Origin: Escarpia spicata
Lineage: Eukaryota; Annelida; Polychaeta; Sabellida; Siboglinidae
Direction: 5' to 3'
Length of the DNA stretch: 64,000 nucleotides
Assembly: GCA_963995525.1 (NCBI GenBank)
Contig: OZ023217.1
Coordinates: 6,880,615 to 6,944,614 of the forward strand
In this document: positions 1 to 13,300 of the stretch, one piece after another
How positions within the stretch are numbered: the stretch's first letter is position 1
Layout: every line of letters starts with the position of its first letter
The notes under the pieces: generated by a model
Told to the model about the DNA's origin: nothing
What the model saw: the letters and a program-made list of their open reading frames with translations, nothing else
Database searches by the model: none
Position numbers and translations under genes: made by a program

Positions 1-860
1 AGTCTTATCAAGGAATGTTATTTCAAATGTTCGTCGTCCATTTTATATGCAATGAGTGCGTCAAAAGGTAAACAGTACACGTGCGCTCTGGTGAATTAAA
101 GCTGCACGCATAGTAGTTGAAGCCTGTGGCTTGTGTATAGTAGTAAACATTGATCTCAATATATACTGTAGAGGTCAGTGGAAACAAAAATGTCTAACGT
201 CATCAAACGCAATATGATATTTCCGGGCATGCTATTGGTATACCTGTTTCGCGAAATGTTATCGCGTCATCTGTCATTTCACGTTTCTAATTACGCACAA
301 CCTGCTTAGCAATTTGTATTCGTCATAACTTGACAACTCACATTGTCTAAACTAACCCCAATAAGTTATTAACAGTTGTAACGCATACTACAAAGTGGAC
401 TAATACCGTTGTATGTGTATTCGATTGCGTTTTATATTAATCGAAAGTCAAATATATGTATCATATTATTTCTAAGTACACGATGGCATTGTTAAATGGA
501 AAAGAACATCAGCGTACGTTGGGTGTTCACCAAGTCCTTGTTGTGCCGCATTTTCTATTGGAACAATCTTACATGAATTGTCGGTGGTGTATGCACACTA
601 TGTGGCATACGTAGTTTATGTATATTCCAGACGTGGATGGACAAAGCCTACTGCAGAAAGGAGAGAGTTTGCTACAGTTTACCTCTATTCATGTATTTCA
701 TACGTTATAAAATTTTCCCAAAACAGGCAATCAAATATTCTGTTGAAACCGACTTTAGAGGTGTTCCTGTAGATTGCTATGCTTAGATTAGGTTAATTGC
801 TAGATGACTTAAACGTGGTTTATAAGATGTTAAACTAAACCAAGCCGCTTATCACATCAG
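1..860. other. AT-rich sequence upstream of the first visible protease exon
   Basis: No exon, RNA gene or mobile element is recognised here. The signal-peptide exon of protease gene 1 should end in phase 1, and no convincing candidate was found, so it probably lies left of the window. Confidence 0.5.
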
Positions 861-985
861 CATGCAAATCCGGGGTTATCACGGGGGTTACGTCTGGATT
901 GATTGCGACTCCTGGCTTCTCAAGAAATAAAGATTACCGTGGCAACAAGAAATGTCGGTGGACCATACGAGCCCCGCACAACAAG
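861..985 (+). CDS. Protease gene 1, CUB exon A
   Basis: It starts after a cag acceptor at 858-860 and ends before gtgagt at 986. Start phase is 1 and end phase is 0. It encodes [12 protein letters not shown] through [11 protein letters not shown], the N-terminal half of a CUB domain with its first two cysteines. It has the same length (125 nt) and phases as 42876-43000. Confidence 0.82.
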
Positions 986-1369
986 GTGAGTGCAGTGCTC
1001 ATCCAATCAAAACCATCCATCATTCGACAAAGTCAAGCTGGCGGTATAACACCAAGGTATCTACAACAAAAACTGTTACGGTGTTCAATGTTATCATGTC
1101 TGTCCGCTGTGTACACATGGCTAGCCTACAACGTGAAACAATGCAAACTTTCGTTGTTGTGTTAATTAAGAGAGTATTGAATTGCTTATATTTATGCAGG
1201 TTTCTTTTTTTAAGAGTCCACCTTTATGAACTGGCATAATGATTATTTTATTTTTTTTAAACATATAATTATTTTAACGTCTATGGTAATTTCGAATATT
1301 ATGATATTCTGAAACGCCCAGTCAACACCTGCGTTATTTTTGACGTTGTGCGATACAATAAAGTGTGTG

Positions 1370-1401
<32 letters not shown>

Positions 1402-4400
1402 TGCGTGCGTGTGTATTTATGTGTGTGTATGTTTATGTGGGTGTATGTGTATGTGCGTGTGTGTGTGCGCGCTTGCATTTATGTGTGCGCGTGAGTGCGC
1501 AAACACGTACGCTTGTGCATGTGTGTGTGTGTGTGTGTGTGCGCTGATACACGTGTGTCCAGATTACGTTTGTGATATCCACTCACCGCATCCGGTGTTG
1601 CGCACTAGATGGTGCGTGTGGTCGTGCAGTTCGCCGACATCCGGTGCCCGGATACGTTGGAACTATTCAATTACAAGGAAGGCCACACTGGCTACCATCT
1701 GGCGTCGGTGTGTGGGTCAAAAACAACGAATGCCGTGTCAAACGACGACACCGCCATTTACACGGACTCCAGCGGCCTCGTCGTGACATTCCGGTCATTC
1801 CGTGGGAAGACGAAGGGACGCGGCTTCCTTCTTAGCTACACCTTTGTAGATCCAGAAGAAAGTAAGTCTTGTTTCTTCTAAATATCACTATTTCACCAAA
1901 ACACTACGTCCAATCAGAAAGAGGAGACAACACATCATTGATAAAGTACCATACATCATGTATATAACGAATTCGCCTGTAACTAGTTTTGCCTATACCG
2001 AATACAATTAATGAATTGGTCCCAATCTTTTTAATATTTTAGATATAATGAATGGTCGATCCAGAGCAGTTAGTTATATCCGAGGTTTACTGTATACGAT
2101 GTACAGGCGGGACAATGTAGGAAACACCGAAAATGAACAGAAAGGTAGCTGCAACACCGACGTATAAAAACGTGAATTAGGAAGATATTTTCTAAAGCGA
2201 TGAGTACAAATATATTAATATTCAAAAACTACGGTTCAATTTTTTCATCTGGCAGGAAATGTGTTTAGCCATGCAACGTACTTATGTGCCAGTTCCCTGC
2301 ACCGGAAATGGACATAACTATCTTTGGTCAAACAACTGTCCCATGTACAAATCCAAAGCAAGACAGACACTCGTATGACTGGTAACGATTGGGACGAGAT
2401 TATAAACTGAACAATACAATTGCTATCAGGTACAAAAGTAATTCAGTTGAACTGTGAAGGCACTTCACCAACGCGTGACATTAATCCAAATAACGATTTA
2501 TACTTAACTACTTGCACCTGTGAACCATGATGGTAACACATTTTGTATTCGACGTCTCAGTTTACACGTCGTCACCGCGTATCCCGTGAAAAATAAATTG
2601 CTACAGTGGCGATACCAAACGAGTAAAACATATGTAGATTGACACTAACAGCAAATGTTGATTGTAAAAATCGGAGGTTCCACACGACATTGCGGGAATT
2701 CAACCAATGGTATAGCGCTTTTTGGGAACTTGCGACCTTGTGAGACCATCCCTATATCCCATCTTGTTTCAAATCCCCAGGTCCCTGTGGTGTACCCCGC
2801 ATCGAGCCCTTCGTGCCGGGGATGAGCAGTAGCGGGGACGGTAGCGGCATGCCTCTCCCCCCTGGCACCCTTCCGCTTCCACCCGGCGGTTTACCCTTCC
2901 TGCCTCCCAACTTTAACCCTCGCATCATTGGCGGATTTGAGGCGGTGCCTTTCTCGTGGCCGTGGCACGCGAGTCTCGGCTTCTATGGTGTCAACTTCTG
3001 CGGGTCGGCCATTCTCAACAAGCGCTGGATGTTGACAGCAGCGCACTGCATGTGAGTAGATGATAGAACATAGCCAGGCTCAAGTGGTCATCTAACTATA
3101 ACTGAGCTAGCGCGCGCGTGTGTGTATGCGTGCGTGTGCGTGCATGTGTTTGCGCGCATGTGCGTAAATGTGTACGTGCTTATGTGTATGTGTGTGCGTG
3201 CGTACATGCGTACTTGTGTATGTATGTTTACGTGTGTGCGATGTCCAGATCTGCAACTAATTATGAATAGGCCTATATGTTCAAAAGTTCGGATATACGA
3301 ATTTGAATATAATAGGAAAGTACCGACGTTCAAAGAAGGAACAATGGAACAATATTTCAAAGTCAATCACCAGATTGAGTAAAATAGGAGGTGTCGGGTT
3401 TGGGTTGATTTGTTTTCTGGAAAACGAGATATGTTTTTTCGAATTTCCCACACGATGTCAGTGCTGTGAAAGTTTGAAGACAATCTATGACTACGGCTTC
3501 GATAAGTTTGTAAACAAGATTTAACAAACCTGATTATGTGGTAGAATATATAGGAGATAAAGTAACAAACATAAAACTACTTACATAAGATAAGACGTAA
3601 GTAAGCCAGAACTTGCTAGATTCTTTGATTAGCAATCATAAAATTAAGGCAGTCTAGCGTAAAGTAATTGATTGCATTTAAATTAGGTCACTATTGACAC
3701 TACCGGTAACGTTAGCGTTTGTGATAGGGTAGCTAGTCATCTGTGTAAATAAAATCTGCTGTAACATAAAGTGTGCTGTAGTACGCAGGAAACAGTCTTT
3801 CTAAAGACAATCTTAGTTGTAATATCTTAATTTCTATCTTGGATAAAGAATAAAACTACACAAAACCATGGCGCCGTGCAAACGTCAAATAAAGGCTAGT
3901 CGACACCTGACATTTTCAAAATGCGATAATTGGGTAGATTGTGCAAAATCGGGGTGTGAGCATTCATGGAAGGTGATGCAGATGGAGGGTTTTCACTTTG
4001 AGTGTTGAGGTTGTGAGAGGTTGGAGTGTTTACTGGCGGATGTAGATGAGCTGAAGAATTGATTGTGATGATGACAGGAAAGGGTGAATTGGACAAGGTC
4101 CACACAGATGGTGAGACTAGAGAGATCAGTGAGAACAGAGACAAGGAGGCTGGTGGTGAGGAGAGAGAGAAGCCAAGGAGACAGTTGAAGGGGGAAGACA
4201 GAATTATCTAGAAGGCAGGAGACAGAAAGAAAAGGGACAACGAAGGTGACTGGAGTGAAAGTGAAAACAGGGGGAAAGAAGACAGGAGTTAAGGTGGGAG
4301 TGAAGGTGACACGGGGAGATGACAGCAACGAGACGGACGGATACCAACGAAGGAGCTACTCTGAGGCAGTGATAGAAGGGGTGAGGAGAAAAGCGAGAAT

Positions 4401-7400
4401 ATTCATGGGTGACTCTTTAATGAGAAAGGCAGACAAGACGCTTAGTGAAGGAGAAGACATCGTAGTTTGCTTACCAGGGGTCAAGATAGAGTATACAACA
4501 GAAAGCGTAGAGAAAGTGTTGGAAGGGAGGGACCATTCTAGTACACGTAGGGACAGATAATGCAGGGAGGGAGGAGACAATCGGAATAGTCCAGAAATAC
4601 ACATAGTTAGTTAGGAAGTTAAAGCAGACAAGGGTAGAACAGATTGTTCTTTCAGGAATTTGTCCAGTAATGGGGGAAGGGGGCAAATGTACAGAAACTG
4701 CAAGAGGATGGCAATCAATGCACATGTTGAGCCGATGTGTGAAGAAGAGGGGTGGGATTCATAGATTTATTGGGAAAGGGGGCAACAGTGTTCTCAGAGA
4801 ACCTGCTGCGATCTGTTGACAATGGGACTGGTTGCATTTATGTAAACGAGATGCGCTGGGGGTATGCACAGAGAAGCCCAAAACTAGAGGCATAGATAAA
4901 GACAGCACAAATAAATCAGCAAAGATCAATCTGGAAAACTGGCTCTGAAGCTGGACATGCATGTGTTTGTTTAAATGCAAGGAGTATAATAAACAAAAGA
5001 AGTGAACTAAACATTATGGTACAAGATACTGACCCTCACATAATAGGTATAACCGAATCATGGGCCACCATCGATATATCAGATGCCGAATTGGTACCGA
5101 CAGGCTATGTAATGTTTAGGAAAGATAGAATAGGAAGAAAGGGAGGTGGAGTTATTTTAGATATTGAAGAATCTATCCAGGCTTATGAAATGAAATTAGA
5201 AAGAGAATCAGATTGTGAAGAAGCTGTTTGGTGTGACATAGTTACAGGAAACTCAACGTTAACAGTTGGATTATTTTATCGAAGTCCAAACATAAGCATA
5301 GAAGAGAATGAAAAAGTACAAAACGCTATAAAGGAAGTGAGCAAACGGGACTGTATTATTATTGTGGATTTTAACCATGGACATATACAATGGAATTCTC
5401 TACAGAGTACGGGAAATGAGGACCACACATTTTTAGTCTTAGTACAAGATAGTTTCCTTTCTCAACATGTGCTAAAACCAACCAGGGGAGAAAATGTGTT
5501 AGACATAGTTTGTGGTCACAGAATGAATTAGTTGACAATGTTAAGATTTGTGAGCCACTTGGGAGTAGTGATCACAACCATAGTATACATTTTATCATCA
5601 AAGTAAATTCAGAAAGAAATAATAAAAAGCAGGAGAAACTTCCACAAAGAAAGATATAAGGACATGAGGAAATATTTAACAAAGATAGACTGGAATAACA
5701 CACTTAAGACTAAGGCAGCAACAGAATGCTGGAATACCTTCAGGAGTGGAATTGAGTGCATCGTCGATAAGTTTGTTCCATTGAAACAACAAGGGAAACG
5801 GTCCAGAAAGAAACACTTATCGAAAGAAGCCGTTAGAAAAATTAAGTACAAACAAATGATGTGGAAGTCATATAGACGGTCCTCTGGAAGATAGTGCTGG
5901 AAATGTAATATCAGAGGGATTCTTAATGGCACAAGACCTGAATGAGTACTTTAGTTCGGTATTTACCAGGGATGATATTTGTTCACTGCCAGTACCAGAG
6001 GCTAAGTTCAGGTGGGCAGAATCAGACTATTTAGGACAGTTAATTGTAACCCCGGAAATGATAGCTAAGACAATAAGGGCAATGAAGGATAATAAATCAC
6101 CTAGAGTGGATGGGATTCCCCCCAAAATACTATGGGAAATTGTAGAAAAAATTAACATACCGTTTCAAACAGCTTTCAACTTCTTGTCATTAAACGAAGG
6201 AGTGGTTCGCTTAGAATGGAAAGAAGCAAGCATTATTCCGTTATTAAAAAAGGGTTCGAGAAACAAGCAGAGATCTACAGACCAGTAGAGATATACAGAC
6301 CAGTGAGTTTAACATCGGTGATTTGCGAATTATTAGAAAGACTAATTAAAGATCACATGGTGGATTTTCTTGTTAAACATAACTGGATAAACCCATCTCA
6401 ACGTGGGCTTCTAAAAGCGAGGTCATGCTTAACAAATGTTATGTTTTTGGAAGATATCACTAAGTGAGTAGACGAGCTAGGATCACCAGTAGATATCATC
6501 TACTTAGATTTTCAGAAAGCTATCGACAAAGTGACACATCAAAGATTACTGCTTAAACTAAAGGCCCATGGCATAGGGGATGGTATAATTAACTGGATAG
6601 AAAAATGGCTGATTGACAGAAGACAACGGGTAGTAGTTGACGGGGAGGCTTCAAATTGGAAATCGGTTTTGAATGGGTTACCACAGGGATTAGGACTGGG
6701 ATCTATGTTATTCTTAATATATATCAACGATTTGGACGATGATATAACAAGTAAGGTGTTGACATTTGCAGATGATACAAAAGTGTTTAGAAGGATTAAA
6801 CGTAGTGGAGATAGACAGCATTTACAAGATGATCTTGATAGGTTGATCAAATGGACTGAAAAATGGTAGATGTTGTTCATTTTTTGGGAAATGTAAATGC
6901 CTCCCCAGAGGTCATGGGAACGAAGATGTACAATATACAATGGGGGGTACTGTACTAAGTACTACAGTAAAGAAATCAAATCCTTGTAATACTTAGGCGA
7001 AATATAGCGTATAAGGAAAAATAACTAATAATACCGCTATAATAGTTAGGCGTCATTTAGACTACTGTATGCAAGCGTGGAGGCCATGTCGCAAGATACA
7101 CATAGATATGCTAGAAAGAGTACCCAGAGGAGAGCAACTAAAATGATACCAAAACTGAGAGAGCTTAGTTACGAATTACGCCTAAAGAATGTGGTTTGAC
7201 AACACTAGAGACCAGGAGATTGAGAGGAGATCAGATATAAGGTTTTTTTAACATTGAATGGTTATGAAAATATTGATAGAAATAGTTTTCACAGTTAAGA
7301 AAGATAGGACTATGGGATTGAAGTTGCATTGGTAAAGGAGCAGTGTAGATTAAATATAGGAAAGTTCTCATTTTCACAAAGGACTGTAAATGATTGGAAC

Positions 7401-9513
7401 ATATCTGCTGATTGTGTGGGTGCTAGTAGCGTGAATATGCTTTAAAATAAAATTGACACGTACCTCAGAAGGGCGGGATACGCATAGATAAAAAGGTGAC
7501 GACTCTTGCTTGTCCATGTTAACGATTTTGTCCAACGATTCTTGTATGTTGCGCCTCTGAGCTCAGATTCCTGGGGATTTAGGCGCTATAGAAGTTTGTC
7601 ATTATTATTATGATTATAAGCGAATCTCACATCGTTTGAAACGCGAACATGCATATTATATATATATATAACAACTAATGTGGTTGTCCCATGGTAACGT
7701 AATTGCGTTGTCTTGTAGTGGAGATCCGTGGGAGGCAAGTGATCTGGAGATCACCGTTGGCATTTACAACACATCGAACGACAAAGAGGAGTCACAGCAG
7801 ACAATTGGCTTAACCCAGATGATCGCCCACCCGAACTATAATCCCGATAACTATGACAACGATATTGCCCTGCTACACCTTGCCGAAGACATCCGGTACG
7901 CACCGGAAGTGTCGCCGATTTGCCTCCCGACCAAAGACGTCGCTGTCAACACGATGTGTGTCACCACCGGCTGGGGAAAGACTGAAGGTGCGTAGCCAAC
8001 TATCAACGTTTCTCGAGAATGTTGCGCGTAATCTTTTATTGTCGTTGCCATTGTCTCCACCATCGTCGTCGTCACAATCATTGTCGCCATCAACATTCAA
8101 GACTTCACCGTCATTTTGCACGGTAATTTTGGCAATTTGTCAGTTGAGTATAATATTTCATTTATCCATACACTTTCTATCTGTGATCATTGAAATGAAA
8201 AATCCTCATTTAACCCATGGTTCAGGAGTGTTAATTCTTATCCACTGCATAAAACAGTTTTATTAATAACTAACCCTGCATACGTATGGCTTAATATTAA
8301 TGAGGGGTAGAGGAAGGAAAGGGAGGGTTGGAAGAAACATATATATTCTCACCGACATACAAAGACACAAAAACAGTGAGAGAAGGGAAGAGAAAAACAA
8401 AGACTGATAGAGCTAGATAAAGACGGACATAGACCCATATAGACAAGCAGAGTCAGAGACAGACATAGACAAACAGAGATACAATAGTCAGACAGAGACA
8501 GGCAGAGACAGAGATAGAATACAACAAACAAACACAGACGGACAAGTTGAATGTGAAATATACCTTCTACATTCATTGAGCACAGTGGTGCAGTGGCTAG
8601 AGCATCGGACTCTCAATAGAAGGGACTCGGTTTTAAATCCAGAGCTGCCGTGTACAACCTTGGGCAAGTTTGTTCACTCTACGTTGCTCCAGTTCACTCA
8701 GCTGCATCACTGAGTACCTAGCTATAGAAAGTAGTTGCTATTTGTGTACGAATGGTCTTCGCGCATTAAAAAATGCAGCATGACTTAATGCATTCCGGAG
8801 AAGTCGAGATGGTGTTCGATTGAACACGTCTATTTCACTATGTATAGAACTTACCTTTTTGTCAACGACAGTTTCATGGCCTGACGTGCTGCACCAGGTG
8901 AAGTTGCCAATAGTCGACACGACAGTGTGTCGACAACCGGGGTGGCACGGAAGCAACATCACAGAGAACATGTTCTGTGCCGGCTTCCCAGAGGGCGGCA
9001 AGGACACGTGCAATGTAAGTGTGTAACTACATCCTTCCCTTCAGTGTATTTACTACACCCCTCTTTGTCCATCTTCGTAACTCACAACTTACGTGTGTCT
9101 CTATACGGAAGATGTTATCCGTTATTCGGAACCAGCTGTAAATGGGCTAGCAAGACTGCTGCATTGCGTTGTGCTCTTTGCAGTGTACGTTCGTGATTCA
9201 AATGTACAACTAAAGTTATGTGTGTGCATTTTTCGCTTCCCACGTTTTTCTTAGGCTGTGGTCAACATTCTCTACTTCTCAACACAAGCTCGCTAATCTC
9301 ACTGTGCTCATCTGTGTACAATTCTATGTTTCTGTCGCAGGATAATTTTAAGTCTCCCGCTACTACCCCTGCCTATGCCTTCATTCCTTCTCTCTCCATC
9401 TCAATCTCTTTATCTCTCTCTCCATCTCAATCTCTTGATCTCTCTCTCTCTCTCTCTCCCTCCTCCTCCTCCTCCTCCTCTCTCTCTCCCCTCCCTCTCT
9501 CTCTCTCCTCTCT

Positions 9514-9551
<38 letters not shown>

Positions 9552-9828
9552 CTTCCCGTTTCCTTCCTCCCGCCCTCCCTCTCTCTCCCTCCCTCCCTCT
9601 CCCTCCCTCGCCCTCTCTCTCCCTCCCTCTCCCTCCCTCCCTCTCCCTCCCTTTCCCCCTCCCTCTCTCTGTCTCTCTGTGTCACTCCGTGTCTCTCCAT
9701 GTCACTCGGTATCTCTCTGTGTCTCTACGTGTCACTCTTTGTGTCTCCCTGCGTCGGTCTGTGTCTCTGTGTGTCTCTCTGTGTATCTCTGTCTCCCCCC
9801 TCTCTCTCACTCTGTGTATGTGTCTCTA

Positions 9829-9863
<35 letters not shown>

Positions 9864-10327
9864 CTTTGGGTGTCTCAGTCTGTCAATATGTCTGTCTCTC
9901 TCTCTCGTCTCCCCGTTTCCTTCTTCCCGCCCTCCCTCTCCCTCCCTCCCTCCCTCCCTCCCTCCATCCCTCCATCCCTCCCTCCCTCCCTCCCTCCCTC
10001 TCTCTCTCCTTTCACTCTCTCTTTCTCCTCTCTTACTCTCTCTCTCTCTCCGTCTTCCCGTTTCCTTCCTCCCGCCCTCCCTCTCTCTCCCTCCCTCTCC
10101 CTCCCTCGCCCTCTCTCTCCCTCCCTCTCCCTCCCTCCCTCTCCCTCCCTTTCCCCCCTCCCTCTCTCTGTCTCTCTGTGTCACTCCGTGTCTCTCCATG
10201 TCACTCGGTATCTCTCTGTGTCTCTACGTGTCACTCTTTGTGTCTCCCTGCGTCGGTCTGTGTCTCTGTGTGTCTCTCTGTGTATCTCTGTCTCCCCCCT
10301 CTCTCTCACTCTGTGTATGTGTCTCTA

Positions 10328-10380
<53 letters not shown>

Positions 10381-13300
10381 CTTTGGGTGTCTCAGTCTGT
10401 CAATATGTCTGTCTCTCTCTCTCGTCTCCCCGTTTCCTTCTTCCCGCCCTCCCTCTCCCTCCCTCTCCCTCCCTCTCCCTCCCTCTCCCTCCCTCTCCCT
10501 CCCTCCCTCCCTCCCTCCCTCTCCCTCCCTCCCTCCCTCCCTCCCTCCCTCCCTCTAATACTAATACACCTAACGACACGGTCAAACCTGTGAATCCATA
10601 GCAGTGCAAATGTAGTCTAAAATGCACTTTGCCTCCTGCATGCAAAACAAACTGTAACGATAAAACAGCGGAGATGACAGAGTAGTAACTGTTAAACCGT
10701 TCTTCGTTGTGTTTGCTTCTCTCAGGGTGACTCGGGTAGCCCCCTCGTGTGCAAAGACGGCAATAATTGGGTGTTGTACGGACTCACGAGCTGGGGCAAG
10801 GGTGAGGGCTGTGGTGACCCTAACAGCCCGGGGGTATATACCCGGGTAACACGCTTCTTGGATTGGATTAATGGTTATATTAACGGTAAGTACACGATAA
10901 CTTTTGTTTTGATGCGTAAACTAAAAGGCATAGTCTCATCAGTTTGGAAAGTCCAGAAAAACGCGTGGTTGCCAATAGATTGCCCACCACGCCGCTCGGC
11001 TCTGATACCCACAATAACACCAATGCGCTATGCTCGAAGCCGGCGTGACGAATACGTCAGACTGACCCTGACCAGCCCCGACGTAGACGAAAGTTTTATT
11101 GTTTACGTGATTACGACGTCACGCAAGCTTCCCGTACAGCACATACGGTGTCGGCTGGTGTAGTGGATACACTGTGTCGGAGGGAGTCTGGTTTTGTTTG
11201 GTGTATCCCGATGGCAATATTCGCACGAAGTATGCGGAGGTGCTGCTGAAAAGGGTTCTATAAATATGTTAGACGTGTTTAGATCGGTTGTACGATAGCA
11301 GCAACTATATTTAATTTGTATATTTTTACTAAACAACGTCTGAACAGTTTATTTCAATCGACACGTTTATTGTGTCAATATGGTTACGCTAATGCGGTCG
11401 GTTTATTGTGATGTTTTGACATATTATATTTAAAAAAATTCGGCGCCGTATTGATGTAGAATTGGTAATGTCGCAGCTTGAACGTGCTACAACGATGGAG
11501 ACAATTAAAATTGTACGCTATCTTAATTAATGTATGTACAGTGCAGTGCAACGAATTTACCAGGGCGGCGATATCAACCGTATGGTTAGTTTATTGTGTT
11601 GATGGTCGCTTCCAGTGTTCCTGGATCACAAGCTGTGCAATCATAGATGGCAGCTCTGTGTGACCATTCTAACTGTTGCTCAAGTTGACGCACCGATCGC
11701 TGTGCAGAGCGCGGTTAGTTCACAATTTGGGCCAAGGCTTACGCAAGCACTTTTGTAAAAAGCAATCATGACGTCACGAGACTGCAATATTCAGTGTGTC
11801 TGATAGATCACCCAACCGTTTTTCTCTCGATTTGTTATGACTTCTTATAACTTGCCATCATTAATCCTGCACATATGCAAAGAAGCTGTGTCTCACGATG
11901 TTTTCTTTAGTTACGCAGAAAACTGTTTTTAATTTAATTGAATTTATTCAGTATAAGTACAAAGTGTAATTTCAAATAAGGTGCAAACATGCACATTTGT
12001 AAGCTAATCCACCATAAACAGTGGAACAGTGAACAATATAGTTAAGCACTGAACAATAAGAAAATGTTGAAGGGTAATGCAAGAAGTTATAAACTTATAA
12101 ATAGCATTCCTCATACTATACAATTGCACTGGAACAATACATATATAGGCACGGGAACAGAGGGAGCAGATGCCACCCTGGAATTTCTCCGGGGGGGGGG
12201 CAAACATACGGTACTACCCCCATTAAATGTGAGTGTGAATGTTTGTTTTTGTAGCGTGCATCAATGTTGGGTGGAAATGTAAATTATATGAGACGATTAA
12301 TATGTATTTTCTCAACTGTGAAAGGTGTGTGCAATTGGAGGGCAGACATCTGGTTTTCTGCTCCCCCTCCCAGTAATAGGCGGCACAACGTAAAAAAATT
12401 CAATTTCAATAGCACTGCCCCCCACCCCCTCCGTATTCGGATGTCCTGAGTTCACAGTCGAGACAGCGGAGAAGCTGAAGTTACACCAGCGCAGGAGCAA
12501 CAAATTTCCAACACACCCTCCGTTGTCACAGTCCAGCCAAACGAGACAGCCACAAGGCGAAGGAAGATGTGAAGATATGTGGCGGCGTGGAAGCTCCGGT
12601 AGCCCCCCCCCCCCAATATGAATTTCGTTCCCGCGCCACTGAATACATACACAATATATAACTTAAAATTAAGCTAGATTTGAACTACTTGTAGTTCATA
12701 CGTAATAACAAACATAAAATCAAAACATGAATTCACCATATCTTTGCAGGAGTAAAGCATTGTACATCTTTTTGAATTGATAAGTAGAATTGCCCAATTT
12801 AATGCCAGCACACAGGTCATTCCACATCTTAGGTCCCTTTACACTGATACATTCCACTTTTTTAGTAGTCCTACTAAATCGTATTTTGAAATTGTCATTT
12901 TTCATATGGATGTTATGATGATGACTGTCATTAACTCTCTGGAAGGACAACATTATGTCTGCTGGTAAAAGATTAGTATAAACCTTGTAAATAAACACCA
13001 TGCTATTGAAATCCACCTTGTCCAGTACAGTTAAAGATTTCAATTGTTAAAAAATTGGTCTTGAATGAACCATGAAGTCGGCCTTTTGACAAATCCGAAT
13101 AGCTCTTTTCTTAATAATATGCAAGGGTTGTATATGAGTCCTATATGTATTGCCCCAAATTTCACAACAATAATTTAAATACGGCATGATAAGAGACTAT
13201 TAAGAGTACAGTATAATGAAGGCGTATTCAATAAGTGATTCACCCTATTCATTACAGATACATTTTTCGAGATTTTACTTGTTATGTGGCTAATGTGTTT

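Larger units (their letters stand above)
3850..7625 (+). mobile_element. CR1-like non-LTR retrotransposon, nearly full length, inactivated
   Basis: It lies in intron 3 of protease gene 1, in the gene's orientation. In order it has ORF1 remains (3915-4980), an APE-type endonuclease (5016-5590), reverse transcriptase pieces (5926-6869), a decayed C-terminal region (6870-7490) and a 3' UTR. The UTR carries a GCGCCT/AGGCGC stem near 7550-7592 and a short (ATT)n end. In-frame stops and frameshifts occur in every domain, so it is a fossil. Only the 5' boundary is approximate. Clade assignment (CR1) rests on ORF1 architecture and RT motifs read by eye. Confidence 0.8.

Noticed and set aside
9218..10601. 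Long Ser/Leu/Pro-rich open frames of up to 446 codons
   Set aside because: They arise from the polypyrimidine tract, are open in all plus frames and lack any domain or splice logic.
11150..11215. tRNA-like sequence with an A-box-like TGGTGTAGTGG
   Set aside because: No B box, no cloverleaf and no matching SINE body could be drawn.
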